Below are positions 1 through 10,884 of a DNA stretch of 64,000 nucleotides, piece after piece; the first letter of the stretch is position 1; every line of letters starts with the position of its first letter. Origin of the DNA: Toxonevra muliebris (taxonomy: Eukaryota; Arthropoda; Insecta; Diptera; Pallopteridae); contig OY829327.1 of the NCBI GenBank assembly GCA_963691655.1, positions 81,914,019 through 81,978,018 of the forward strand, given 5' to 3'. The notes under the pieces are model-generated. The model was not told the origin of the DNA. It searched no databases and was given only the letters and a program-made list of their open reading frames with translations. The position numbers and the translations under genes were made by a program.

Positions 1-1224
1 GAATGGCTGAAAGAATCTTCTTGTCAATCGCCTCAGTCATTTCCACCAACCACATTATATTGTGAGATATATCATTTGAACGTTTTCCCCGTAAACGAAC
101 ACCCCAATATAGGTACTCTATAGGTTTCTCTTGTTCACACTTGTGTCTCACTTTCCCTTGTAGCTCACTTTTCTCATAATTCTCACAAATCGGTAATAAA
201 GCCCACTCAAAACTTATCAAAACTCGGTTGATAACAATTTCTTTACTAAGTATTTAATTTTTTTGGCTTTCAAGCCAAACGAAAAGAATTTTCGCTACTG
301 TCTTTGAATCCATTCCTGTATAGGCCATATTTCGAGAATATTTTCTTCGATTATTTTTTTCTTGAAAAATTAAGTTACACAATGCGATTAAATTCGATGT
401 GTTGTCTTTGACATGAGGGTTGACTTCGGGTTCTAAAACAGGAAGTGATGCTGAGCACTTCTAACATTCACAGTTTTCTGGGCTAGTAACTGTTTTTAAT
501 TTAAAGTTTTTGTTCTGGAACTGAGTTTGCAAAACTTAAAAGTTAATAAAAAAAATCTAGAGTAATGGTCTTGTATTGTGTATTTTTGATAAATTTGGTA
601 TTTATAGTAAATTTGGTAATTTTACAAAAAAAAAAAAAAATACACACGATTTTGTGTTTATTTTGATCAGCTGATCGAGCCCCATTTTGAATATTTTTTA
701 GATCAAACAAGAGAAATCAAAAATAGGTTCTTTCAAAAATTTCAAAATTTCAACAAAATCGCTGGTTCATAGATAGCGCTTCAGTACAAAAAAATCCACT
801 TTTCGCTGATTGTTGCGGCGGAGCCCTCTTTGGAATATATTTTAGATAAAAATTGGACCCAAAATAAATTTTCTAGGCCAAAAAACCTTGAAATGCAAAA
901 TTTCGACACAATTGGTTGGTAAATAAATGGCGCCCCAGTGCAAGGGAAATTTTAATTTTCACCAATTTTTCTAACCTTGGTTCGGAATATATTTTAAATC
1001 AAAATAAACCCTAAAAAAATTATTTCTTTGTCCAGAAAACCCTGGTTAATAAAATTCTAATGAAATCGATAGGTCTATAGATGACAATCCAATGCAAGGA
1101 TAATTTCAACTTCCTCCTGATTCATTCAAAGAAAAGTCATAAATAAAGTGACATAAAGTGACATAAATGATTCAGTTGAAATTTTGTCTGCTAGGATTTT
1201 TTGGGCGAAGGAGGCTCCGGACCA
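1..1224. other. No gene recognised; AT-rich DNA
   Basis: I see no coding region, RNA gene or clear repeat boundary here. The stretch is AT-rich with several homopolymer A runs (for example near 626-640). Loosely repeated phrases of the type 'atattttaga' followed by 'caaaa' and 'aaaat' recur between about 690 and 1130, which hints at an old degenerate repeat, but I could not define a unit. Confidence 0.4.
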
Positions 1225-2372
1225 AAGCGCCAAAAATACTATAAGAATTGATCTGTCAAATAATTTTCATAATTTTACAAAAGTGTTTTACTATTGCTGA
1301 AAATGTCGAATTTCGTGCCAACAAAACAGCATTTGCGGGAAGTTTTAATTTGCTTCTTCCATTTAAAGAAAAACGCAACTGAAGCACATCGTTTACTCAC
1401 TGAAGCTTATCCTGACTATAGACGTTAGAATGTGTCAGGTGTGGTATGCCCGTTTCAAAAGTGATGATTTTGATGTTGAAGACAGGGAACGTTCAGGCGG
1501 CCCGAAAAAGTTCGAAGATGAAGAATTGAAGGCATTACTCAAAGAAGATTCATGTCAAACGCAACAAGTACTTTGCAGGATCTTTAGCATTGAGAATGAT
1601 TCAAAAGCAAGGAAATTGGGTGCCGTACGAATTGAAGCCGAGAGACGTCGAACGACGATTTTTCACATGTGAACTGCTGATTGAACGACAGAAAAGAAAG
1701 TGTTTTCTGCATCGTATTGTGACTGGCGATGAAAAGTGGATACGTTACGATAACCCAAAGCGTAAAAAATCATGGGGACCGACCGGACATGCATCAACAT
1801 CAACGGCAAAGCCGAACATCCATGGATCCAAGCTCATGCTGTGTATTTGGTGGGATATGGAAGGTGCCGTGTATTATGAGCTGTTGAAACCGAATGAAAC
1901 GATCACTGGCGACCGCTACCGACTACAATTGATGCGTTTGAGCCGAGCATTAAAAGATAAGAAGCCAGAATATGAGAATAGACACGACGAAGTTATTCTT
2001 CAGCACGACAATGCTCGGCCGCATGTTGCAAGGCAAGTAAAAACATACTTGAAAACGCTGAAATGGGAAGTGCCACCCGCCGTATTCTTCAGACATTGCT
2101 CCTTCTGAATACCACTTGTTCCGATCGATGACACATGGCCTGGCTGAACAGCACTTCCGTTCTTTCGAAGAACTCAAAAAATGGGTCGATTCGTGGATAG
2201 CCTCAAAAGATGAGGAGTTCTTTCGACGCGGAATCCGTATGCAACCAGAAAGATGGGAAAAGGTTGTGGCTAACGATGGATAATACTTTAAAGAATAAAT
2301 TTATAATCACTTTTTCCCAATAAATGTCCAAATTACGAAAAAAAATACGAGTTTATACATTCATACTCCCAA
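1225..2372 (+). mobile_element. mariner element, copy 1, 5'-truncated
   Basis: This is the first of three copies of one mariner family in the window (others at 52557-53839 and 49770-50055). The right end keeps the terminal inverted repeat 'gtttatacattcatactc' plus 'ccaa', followed by TA. The left TIR and about 100 bp of 5' leader seen in the 52557 copy are absent; homology begins abruptly at 'agcgccaaaaatact'. Mariners (Tc1/mariner superfamily) move by cut-and-paste and duplicate TA. With one TIR missing and a broken transposase this copy should be immobile. Confidence 0.9.
1303..2283 (+). pseudogene. mariner transposase pseudogene (DD34D family)
   Basis: The start is the ATG giving M-S-N-F-V-P-T-K, the same start as in the 52557 copy. 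Visible motifs are the helix-turn-helix region with 'FEDEELKALLKEDSCQTQQ', the WVPYELKPRD linker, GDEKW with the first catalytic Asp, and HDNARPH with the second. The reading frame is broken by a 5-bp deletion near 1415, a roughly 36-bp deletion near 1575, and a 5-bp deletion near 2073 that shifts frame just before the third catalytic motif. That motif reads PSEYHLF in the restored frame instead of PSDYHLF, so the third catalytic Asp (D284 in Mos1 numbering) has become Glu. A premature stop at 2281 removes the last few residues. Similarity is to the mauritiana/mellifera-type mariners, judged by eye. Confidence 0.9.
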
Positions 2373-3501
2373 TATCTTTGACGAATTTTTAAAGCTGCTG
2401 CTCGAAGTACACAAGTTCAAAATGGGTTAACTTGTTCGGCTAGAAGACAATTACATACATGCTGGCTGCAGTATCTATGTACTATCACGTTGTAGTTGTA
2501 TTGTAGTAGCTGCAGTATTTGTACTCCTAACTATGAAATCGTTTTTATCTTGCAGTGTATAACTATTTACTTTACTACTTCAAACTGTATGGAATACATG
2601 CACTCAATGCTTTCTGCTCTATACAGACGCAACGTACACATCCATTAAGCTATTAAACAATGGCCAAATTGCAATTAAGAAATCGCATTTACAATTGCGC
2701 AACGCTCCATAACGCGTTCAATGATGGTAGGGAGTAAGTAAATGCTACTCTGCTCTTCTACTTCTACTAGCTACTGACACTGCTATAGATTCTGATCGAG
2801 CTACTTCCTTGATGGCACACAATTTTATAGTCAAGCTGTAAAATAGCAGCAAATTGTTTCGAGAAAATTGCTGTACAAATGAGGGAAACTGAAGAATGCT
2901 GGTACGTGGTGGTGCGTAATAGAGGATAGTAGGGTGGTAGATAATGTTAGCGGGTTGTATTAGGTTATGATGGGTGGCGTCGGAAGTTAATAGCGTCATA
3001 AATGTCCTGACAGTAAATGAACTGGGGGTATGCGTATATGGAGTGATGAGCCAATAAACAAACGCGCTGGTCAATTCAATTGCATATAACTATGAAGAAG
3101 TGTAGGAAATCTCTGTTTGCCATTTTAAGTGCAGTCGTTTTTTTTTCTTTTTTCTTTTCTTTCATGATTTTTAAGTTTTGTAATTTCATTTACAGTTTTC
3201 TAAATTTTATTTAATATTCTCTAAAAGTTTTCAGTAAATTTAATTTGGGGTGTAATTGATGGTATACAGAGATTGATTTAGTAAATTTAGGTTTAATTTG
3301 TGTTATTAAATCAGAGTCGCAATGTTATTATTTAATATTGAAAATGCAATATTTAATCAGTTTTTGAAGATTAAACTGGAAAAAGGATTTATGTTTTGTT
3401 CATAACTACTTTGTGTAGTTATCAGAGCTATGCAATCATTTTAAGTTTATTTTTTTAACAAATGACATTTCTTAAGTCTTAATAGATTCACCTTTCAAAA
3501 C
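2373..3501. other. No gene recognised
   Basis: Unassigned DNA between the mariner relic and the hAT element. It contains a 109-codon open frame on the minus strand (2745-3074), but its composition (serine/threonine and basic tail, no recognisable domain) gives no support for a real gene. A T-rich tract lies at 3139-3170. Confidence 0.4.
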
Positions 3502-3565
3502 CAGTGGCGTAACAACGAAGTAAGGGGCACTGGGCCAAGGGGCTCGCAACTGAACCTTATATATA

Positions 3566-4036
3566 CAGTGCCGGTCAAATCATTTGCAACCAATATTACT
3601 TGTACTTTAAATAACTTCTTAAAATAATTTTTATCAAAAATATTTGTTATTCAAAACAAAGTGTATTTATTGCCATTTATTATAAAAAATAAAGAGTACA
3701 AAATTATGTCGCAAATAAAAAAAGAATGAAGTTATATTAAACTAAAGTCTGAATTGAAGAGGTCAAAACATTTGCAATTAGAAAAAGTTAAGGTGAAAAA
3801 TGAAGAAAAACCGAAAAAGTTTTAAAAAATTTGTCGCATATCCATTAGGTATTAGCGATCACTGTTTCATGTCTACATGGCACTGGTTCTATTAAATGTT
3901 TCGTCTGATCGATTTGAACTCGCTTCCATTGCTTTTGAAGATACACATAGAGATCCTCCAGTTTCTTAAACATATTCGTTGCAATCTTTCGCTTCACGAG
4001 CATCCAATGACTTTCAATTGGGCTTAGATTGAAGGG
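3566..4036 (-). repeat. Left inverted arm of the Tc1-like element (duplicate transposase 3' end)
   Basis: Read on the minus strand this arm encodes the same end as the right arm: a PIESHW motif carrying the third catalytic Glu, then a basic tail ending VIANT and a stop at 3845-3847, then the 3' UTR and TIR. It keeps the catalytic Glu codon that the right arm has lost, but the residues just before it read NLS rather than DLN. The two arms differ at many positions, so the duplication is not recent. Confidence 0.8.
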
Positions 4037-4109
4037 GTATAGTTTATCTCAAAACGAAATTTTGATAAAATATTCAATACACAAGTCGATGATCGTTGAT
4101 CTGTGTCAG

Positions 4110-4863
4110 CGAGGTCTTCCATCGCAATGAAACGTGTAGAAAAACTAACGAAATCACAAAATTGATGAAAGCGAAACAGAAAGTGAAACCGAGAGAAATA
4201 AAAGTGCTTCAGTTGGATATATCATCATCGACCAACAAGCGACGACCCAGAAAAAGTGGATTAAGCGTATACAACAATGCCAAAAAAGCGTTTACCCTAA
4301 GAAAAATCGCTTAACTCACATAAATTCCCACATAAATGCAAAAACAGAACTTTTGCAACAGTTGCAAAATGCTTTGCTGTTAAATGGGAGCCAAATTAAC
4401 ATGTGCGGTTCTGACGGAAAACAATTTGTTAAAAGGCCACAATGCAAAAGACATACACCGTGTACGGTAAAGCCATATGAGGTTGTATTGTGGTCTGGGG
4501 CTGCTTTTCAGCTAATAGTACGAGTTCAACCCAACACATTCGAAGGATTATGAATTACAACGATTATAAAAACATTTTATAAGACATTATACTTCCATAC
4601 GCTAGCTTGGAAATGCCGCCAGATTGGAAGTTCCCACAGGGTCATAACCCAAAGCGTATAACCCAGTACAGTCCCCTGATCTAAACCCAATTAAGAGCCA
4701 TTGGGTGCTCGTAAAGCGAAAGATTGGCACGAATACGTTTAAGAAACTGGAGAATCTGTATGAGGATGTTGAAAAGCAATGGAAGCGAGCTCGAATCGAT
4801 CAGACGAAACATTTAATAGAGCCAATGCCACGTAGACGCGCAACAGTGATCGCTAATACTTAA
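4110..4863 (+). pseudogene. Tc1-like transposase pseudogene
   Basis: Fragments of a DD34E-type transposase occur in several frames. From 4114 to about 4300 there is a basic region resembling the DNA-binding linker. From about 4400 comes 'GSDGKQFVKRPQ' followed by a VVLWSGAAF segment, equivalent to the Tc1 WGCFS region. From about 4590 there is an 'LPYASLEMPPDWKFPQ' segment. The QQDND motif that should carry the second catalytic Asp is damaged (reads QGHN). The third motif reads SPDLNPIKSHW, with Lys where the catalytic Glu should be. Several stops and frameshifts interrupt the gene; the natural stop is TAA at 4861-4863. It cannot encode an active enzyme. Confidence 0.8.
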
Positions 4864-5129
4864 TGGATATGCGACAAATTTTTTAAAACTTTTTCGATTG
4901 TTCTTCAATTTTCACATAAACTTTTTCTAGTTGCAAATATTTTGACCTCTTCAACTCAGACTTTAACTAATTTCATTCTTTTTTTATTTGCAACTTAATT
5001 TTGACTTAATTTTGTACTCTTTATTTTTTATAAGTTCACTAAAATATTTTTGATAAAAATTATTTTAGTGAACTTAAGAAGTCATTTAATGTACAAGTGA
5101 TTTGGTTGCAAATGATATGACCGGCACTG
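4668..5129 (+). repeat. Right inverted arm of the Tc1-like element
   Basis: This arm holds the 3' end of the transposase frame, the 3' UTR and the right TIR. It pairs with 3566-4036 in inverted orientation. Stretches such as 'gcgatcactgttt' versus 'aacagtgatcgc' and the shared 'gatatgcgacaaatttttt' show the match. Confidence 0.8.
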
Positions 5130-5473
5130 TACATATTGAATTAATCAAATTAATATACCATGCTCTCTCTCTCTGTCTCTCTCATTTCTCACTGGACAAA
5201 TTCTTATCTAACAGTTAAATATCTAGTTGCGATGAGAATGAATGATGAAAATGAGTACAGTTGTGATAGTTTCATTCATCATTTCTGTTCAAATAATAAA
5301 TACTTGAAAAATAAAAATGAAGAAACTATTGAAAATATAATGAACAAAAATTTTATTCAATTTTTTGATACACTTTAGGATTAGCCCTATGCCGTCGGGG
5401 CCCCGGGTAACCTAATACCCCCATACCGGCTATTACTACGCCACTGTTCAAAACATTACTCAAAATCGTATTT

Positions 5474-5549
5474 CGTCGCATGAGAATTTATTTGGCGTAT
5501 GTGTGTACAAATTTGTATACCTATTGGCCAAATCAATTCTCACGCGACG
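5474..5549. repeat. Short hairpin repeat (CGTCGC arms)
   Basis: The left arm (5474-5496) begins CGTCGCATGAGAATT and the right arm (5526-5549) is its inverted copy ending AATTCTCACGCGACG, about 21 of 23 paired bases, with a loop of about 29 bp. A related copy of the left arm plus loop occurs in the opposite orientation at about 17230-17293, so this is a dispersed family rather than a unique hairpin. Confidence 0.6.
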
Positions 5550-5865
5550 ATTTTTAATGGTAAATTTGCATTTTTTAAGCTTTCTGGATCGAATTTATAT
5601 GTAGAACTAAGCTTCATTAACTTTTACGAATATATTTATAAAAGAGGCTTGACCTTCCATTTTCAAGTTTTGTAGAAAAATATTGAGCCATAAGCACACG
5701 AGTCTCTATTTGACCGCTATTTAGAATTCGTGGAACCCATCGAGCAGATATTTTCGAATATGGTCTTCAAACTGTGTTCCATGGAGCAATGGGGCTCCAC
5801 GAAATTTTCCATGTGCTCCTCGGGAATATGTTCAATTTTTAAAAAAGTGAGTTGAATTTTAAATT

Positions 5866-6325
5866 CAAATCAGAGAGCGCCGTGGCAAATTAGCCGCAAA
5901 TTGTTTAATTTGAATTTTTCAAATACAAATCATAGTAGCCGACCGCTGCCACTCAAGTGATTTTGTAAGTTTTAAGATACAGCGTGGTTTACCGTTAGCA
6001 GTTGGTTTCAGCGTTACATCGTTTAGCTGCTATTTGTGTTTCAAAATTGGTGCCTCGCTTTAGCGGCTAATTTGCCGCGGCGCGGTTTCTCGTGTAACAA
6101 AAAAGTTCAAGTGTAGCTTGATGAAATTTTTTCAAATTTGAAACGATGACGAATAAATATTTAAAAATAAATGCTTAAAATATATTTCAATATCACTAGA
6201 AAGCAAAGCAATCAATTGTTTTATTTTAACGATTTTTTTTTTTACTATAAATAAGAAAAATTGCAGTCGATACTATAAAATTTACCTTGCGGCTAAATTG
6301 CCGCGGCGTTCCCTCTCGTATAACT
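5866..6325. repeat. Inverted-repeat element built on a GCCGCGGCAAATTAGCCGC motif
   Basis: One motif is found three times: at about 5873-5899 in one orientation, and at about 6060-6107 and 6289-6325 in the other. Each copy combines GCCGYGGCAA, TTAGCCGC and a GAGAG or CTCTCG edge. The arrangement is that of a small foldback or MITE-like element with a duplicated right arm. No TSD could be fixed. Confidence 0.45.
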
Positions 6326-6736
6326 TTTCAGAGCGCGCCCTCCAAAGGGTTAAATAAAAAATAAGTTGAAATATTTAAAAAGCTCTAAATACAAACTCAA
6401 ATATCAGAAATAAAATTTTTTGGGCCAACCTTCTATCTTCGTCTATTCACCAAGTCACTACCTTTACGAGGGTCGTCATCCTTAGACAAACATTCTGTCT
6501 GAAATCTTTAAAAACTTTTGGAGACATTCATAAAGTATAGTGTATTCACTCTATAAGCATTTTGGCGTTAATAAAAAAATGGCGTGAGTTGACGTCGAAA
6601 TCCGTAGAGAATTATAATTAAAATTACTTGCTGTATTGGCGGTAGGATTTCCGCCCACCTTACATCAGTAATTTTATTTTTTCTCTTTTTATGTATTTAT
6701 CGACGTTCCTAAAATATCAAATGAAATATCATAATA
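6326..6736. other. No gene recognised
   Basis: AT-rich DNA between the foldback repeat and the next transposon. I see no coding or structured signal apart from short homopolymer runs. Confidence 0.4.
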
Positions 6737-6759
6737 CAAGGTTGGTCGTCTACATGTGA

Positions 6760-8534
6760 CCCATTTGTTTCTGAAATAAAAATTTGAGGAAAAGACAATT
6801 CAATTTTTTCATTGCACATACATTTATTTTGGTCCAATTGCTTGCCTTTTGCTCTAATGATATAATGGACTCGTTTTTCGATATTTATAGGCATTATTTC
6901 ACGTTCGATGTTTGTTTTAAGTTGAGCCAAAGTCCGCGGCTTGTCGATGTACACTTTAGATTTCAAATATCACCACAAATAGAAATCTAGCAGCGTCAAA
7001 ATTTTGGGGAACGCGTCGGCCTGTCAAAATTGTAATTTTTTCGATATCAAGCGACCAGGGAAGAATGACTTTAATAAATTGATTGTGGCGGCCGAAGTTT
7101 AGCATGGCGCTACTATCTTGTTAAAAACAAAAGTTTGCCATGCGCTTTCAACGTACAATTGGCATCAAAAAATCGGTTATTATGACTCGATAACGCTTAC
7201 CGTTGACGGTAACTAGTGATGATTCGATACAAGTAAATACAAGTAAAAACGCGATACTTTTCATTCGATTCAAGTACTTTTTTTACTCGATGCTATAACG
7301 TAAGTATTTTACTTGGTATCGCAAAAAAAGTGTCACTATCGGATACTCGATACTTTTGGAAAATATTTTTTTAAAAAACTGAAATATTGCTATACAATAT
7401 TTAAAATTGTCATTTTACAATATTTTACAACAATCAATAATATATTTGAAAATGCTACACAGAATTATTCAAAATATTTCAGTCCATATTGCAATATTTC
7501 AATGTATGACAATATTGCAGTACAGTATTGAAGTTCTAGAAGATATTTCCGGCCATGCATGTAGAACATAATATTTATTGAAACCTTTCCATTAAAATAA
7601 AATGTTTTTAACAAGCTTTTATCTGTTGATTAGTTTTCCTTCTACTTTCTAGCGATTTGCTAAATTAAATTAACGTCATTTCTATATGATTCAATAGAAA
7701 TACCTCGAAATCATGGTTTATTGGCGAAAAACTCGTGTTGAGTAGTGTAAACTGTAGGCTCAACCATGTTGTATCACAATGGGCCGTTCTGGCCTGAATG
7801 TTTTCCTTGACAAACACTTAAAAAAAGAATAATTTTTCTCTTTAAACGAGTATACGATACAAGTACATATTCGATACTTTTTTCCGATATTTTCGGTAGC
7901 ATCGATACTTTTATTCGATACAAGTAATGAGTAAAAGTATCGATACTATGTGGGTATCGAATCAACACTAACGGTAACTGGCCCAATCACACATTTCGCA
8001 GAAATACCACACCAGACGATCAGTCTTTGGTCATGGAGAGGTTATTCGTGAATTAATTATGGGTTTTCAGTAGCGTCGGAGTTTTTTTTTTTACCAGGCC
8101 ATTCAGTTCAAAATGTGCCTCGTTGCTCATAATGATTTGACGCCAAAAAACGCCGACATTCTTGGCCAATTTGACACAAAATTTGCCGTATTCAAGTCGA
8201 CACGAATTGTCTTGTGGCTCATTCTTGTTTGTGACTAGTATTTTATACGGAAATAAATTCAAATCGTCATCAATTATGCGCCGGAGACTAGTTCTCGGGA
8301 TGCCTAACCTAACAGATTGACGTCGACTCGATATTTTCGGGCACCATTCACCGTTGGGCGTTGGAGGCTTGGCATTGTTGAGATTACCACTCACTATACA
8401 AAAACTTTACGGCATTTTTTACAACAGCACTTTTTTTTTCTTCGTAACTTGCATTGAGAGGCCACGATTGATAAACTATTTTGAGAGTACAGCTGAACAA
8501 TTTCAGCGCGTTCGAACGGCATGTAGTTATTCAT
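6760..8534 (-). pseudogene. Tc1/mariner-like transposase pseudogene, disrupted
   Basis: The likely start is the minus-strand ATG at 8534, giving M-N-N-Y-M-P-F-E-R-A-E-I. A 113-codon block (8394-8053) follows, with SRRQSVRLGIPRTSLRRI (helix-turn-helix region), FPYKI and the first catalytic motif, here MSNEAHFELNG instead of the usual (F/M)SDEAHF, so the first Asp appears replaced by Asn. Left of the hAT insert come a V-N-G-(K/E)-R-Y-R segment, a degraded QQDGA(T)CH region (about 7130-7090), DFYLW (about 6985) and VYIDKPRTLAQLKTNIEREI (6950-6890). Frameshifts and an in-frame stop after DFYLW confirm it is dead. The exact DDxD subfamily is not certain. Confidence 0.75.
7214..7970. mobile_element. 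hAT element, non-autonomous, 757 bp
   Basis: The ends are TAGTGATGATTCGATAC and, read inward, TAGTGTTGATTCGATAC. The flanking 8-bp TSD ACGGTAAC is perfect (7206-7213, 7971-7978). Subterminal regions are full of CGATAC, ACTCGATA and TATCGATAC motifs, probable transposase-binding sites. There is no coding region. The sequence matches the terminal parts of the 5.57-kb element at 19627-25192 almost throughout, so both belong to one family. Confidence 0.9.
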
Positions 8535-8648
8535 GGTAAATATCTTCTTCAAATGGCGCTTCAAATGTGATATAACATTTGTTTATTTGACAACATATGC
8601 CAAAGTTATTACGAACTTCTGCGGGTCACATAGAGATGACCCACCCTG

Positions 8649-10884
8649 TAGTTATTATTGCAAATCAGCTATCGGCTTAATTTTTTCAAAAACTAATAAA
8701 TTACCACCAAATTAGCGAAATTTTGTTTCGAAGGTAGAGATATGAGATTTTGCAATTCTTATCTTCTTCTGTTTCGAATTCATCTGTGGAAATGTTTGAT
8801 AACAGTTCGTTGCTATCACTAACATGATGAAAATTCAAGCTTGTTCCTTAGGATTGGAATATATTGTTTCCACAAATCAACAAACAGACGAAAATCCAAT
8901 ATATTCCTATCAAACTCAATTCTATTTCCAATCCTTTCGGGATCTCACACGCCTGAATATGACTTACATGGTCGTTTTTGGGATGAAGACAGCCAACAGA
9001 TTTAGCGCTTTAAATAGGTAAAGCACAGCTGCATGGACATAAACACAGAGGGCACAGAGGGGGCTCTTTTTTTCATTTAAAAAAAAAACACTAAATCTTT
9101 TTCGAATCAAAAAAATATGCTTCCCTTCCCCCCACCTCCAACGAGAGGAAAAACACTAGAGAGCCTGATAGCTTAAATTGTTGAAAGTCATAAAATATTT
9201 TAAATTCAATTTTCAACTAGAAGCAAAACAACTTGGGGAAAATGCAAAAAATGTTAAAGTAAATGTTGCAATAGCACAAAGAAACCGGAGGAAAGAGAGT
9301 GAGAGAGTTGTGCAACACATGCAACAACAACAACATCATGACATATGGGACAAACTGGATACACACTCTTTAAAAATTAAATTTCACTTTAGATTAGTGA
9401 CAGCTTTACACGTGCAGGTCTCATTTTCATAAAAAAAAAAACTCAGTCAATCGTTGTGCATGAATAGGAGACCAACTCTGCTTCAGATACTACATGCGAA
9501 GGGGGGTGATGAGAAACACATATGAGCCACCGAAAGAAAGGAAAAAGAAACTCAGCAATGGCAACAACTGCAATAGTAAAAAAGCACAGCTGTTAATTGT
9601 CACAATTATATGTACACATAAGCAAATACAAGCGCACATGCATATACTCTCAGACATTAATACAAATATGGTATGCTGGCATAGTAAAAAAAAAGTATTG
9701 CAAACACACCATTAACATGAAAAATCAACAGGTTTTCTTCATTTTGTTCCTTGATACCTTCAACGCTGTCTGCCTATGTACATTCCTGGATATGTGCATA
9801 TGTACTATGTGTGTCTGCCAATGTAAAAGTTTTTTTGTCAAAGCAGTAGCTGCAGCAGTAGTAGAAGCAACAACAGTGACAACAGCTGCTATATTTTTAC
9901 TTTACTTTACCCTCGTACACATTGTTAATGCCTTTGCAAATATGCAGAAAAAAGAAAATATTTGTAGGTGTGTCAGATTTTCTGATTTTTCACATTTTTC
10001 CTGAGTCTACAAATTTTTTTTATTTTTTTTTTATTTTCAAATCCTTTTCTCATTTTTCACACAAAAAATGCTGGCAAAAAAATAGAAATAACTCTCCCCT
10101 TCTGTATTTACAATTTCACTTTGCTGTTGCTGTTGCAGCTACTACTCATGCTGCAATTGCAGTTGTTGCTCAACTTAATTAGTGGTAACCGTAAATTTTC
10201 TTCATCGTTCTCAGTAATTTGCATGTGCAACATGTCGTATACGTAATGTGTGGATTTTTATATTCAAATTTATTCTGCTTTTTCTTTCTGTTGTAATTTA
10301 CATAAGTATATGCAACTAAATCATATTGCATATGTGTTGCTTTTTTATGAATATTTCCTCATTATAAAATTGCACTTAAAGTGTTTAAGCAGCAGTGAGA
10401 CATTGTATGTATTTAAATTTCAAATGTGTTACCGAAAATTTGGATACACTTACTTTTTCACTTAATTTTTTCTTTTTCAGTCTTGAGCAGATTTTTCTCA
10501 ATGCAATTTCCAAAAATCATTCTAGATTTACCGACAAAACAAGAATTTCATTTTTTTTAGTAAGGAAAGAAGGGAAATCAGCAGTGAATTATTTAGAGTT
10601 CATAAAGATAATGAATTCAACTTATCTTACCGGTATTTTATTAAGTCATTTTAAACTCAATATACTATTACCATTGGTTTGAGTCCTACTAATTGAAGAA
10701 AAACGCTTCATCTATGACAGTACTGGCACATCATTGGAGGACAACAGTCTTTTCTGATTTTTTTTCAAATTTTTCCTCCACTTTTTTTAGTTAATACAAT
10801 GCTGGACTAATACAGACACGAAACATTACACAAGCGCCGGTTACTGGGCTGATTTGCTGACTGTAGGAGAATTATCACAATAAT
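8649..10884. other. No gene recognised; intergenic or intronic DNA
   Basis: Several short open frames occur (for example 8824-9021, 9178-9432, 9597-10004), but they are low-complexity or hydrophobic translations of AT-rich DNA and show no domain. CAA/CTG-rich stretches (9320-9336, 9840-9880, 10130-10165) are trinucleotide-type simple repeats common in flies. Confidence 0.4.

Larger units (their letters stand above)
3566..5129. mobile_element. Tc1-like element with inverted duplication of its 3' half
   Basis: Both ends read CAGTGCCGGTCA(A/T)ATCATTTGCAACC inward and abut TA dinucleotides (3564-3565, 5130-5131), as expected for Tc1-like elements. Unusually, inverted repetition does not stop at the TIR. 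About 460 bp on the left (3566 to about 4036) is an inverted, diverged copy of about 460 bp on the right (about 4668-5129), including the last ~60 codons of the transposase. The element is therefore two 3' ends facing outward around a central transposase fragment, like a foldback element. It sits inside the hAT-type element 3502-5446. Confidence 0.85.
3502..5446. mobile_element. hAT-type element, non-autonomous, split by a Tc1-like insertion
   Basis: The ends are CAGTGGCGTAACAA on the left and, read inward from the right, CAGTGGCGTAGTAATAGCC. They are flanked by a perfect 8-bp direct repeat, TTCAAAAC (3494-3501 and 5447-5454). CAG-type short TIRs with 8-bp TSDs are typical of the hAT superfamily. 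Without the nested Tc1-like element (3566-5129) the host element is only about 380 bp. It has no coding capacity, so it is a MITE-like derivative. A CT microsatellite lies near 5162-5190. Confidence 0.8.
6737..8648 (-). mobile_element. Tc1/mariner-like element, minus strand, split by a hAT insertion
   Basis: The left end reads CAAGGTTGGTCGTCTACATG and the right end, read inward, CAGGGTGGGTCATCTCTATG. Both continue into TGACCC and abut TA (6735-6736, 8649-8650). The transposase relic runs right to left. A 757-bp hAT element (7214-7970) interrupts it in the middle of the coding region. Removing that insert and one TSD copy leaves about 1.15 kb, a normal size for the superfamily. Confidence 0.8.

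Noticed and set aside
2745..3074. 109-codon minus-strand open frame as a gene
   Set aside because: No domain, no codon-use support and no homologous wording; expected by chance in this length of DNA.
9597..10004. 135-codon frame as a host gene
   Set aside because: It spans trinucleotide repeats and T-rich tracts and contains no recognisable domain.
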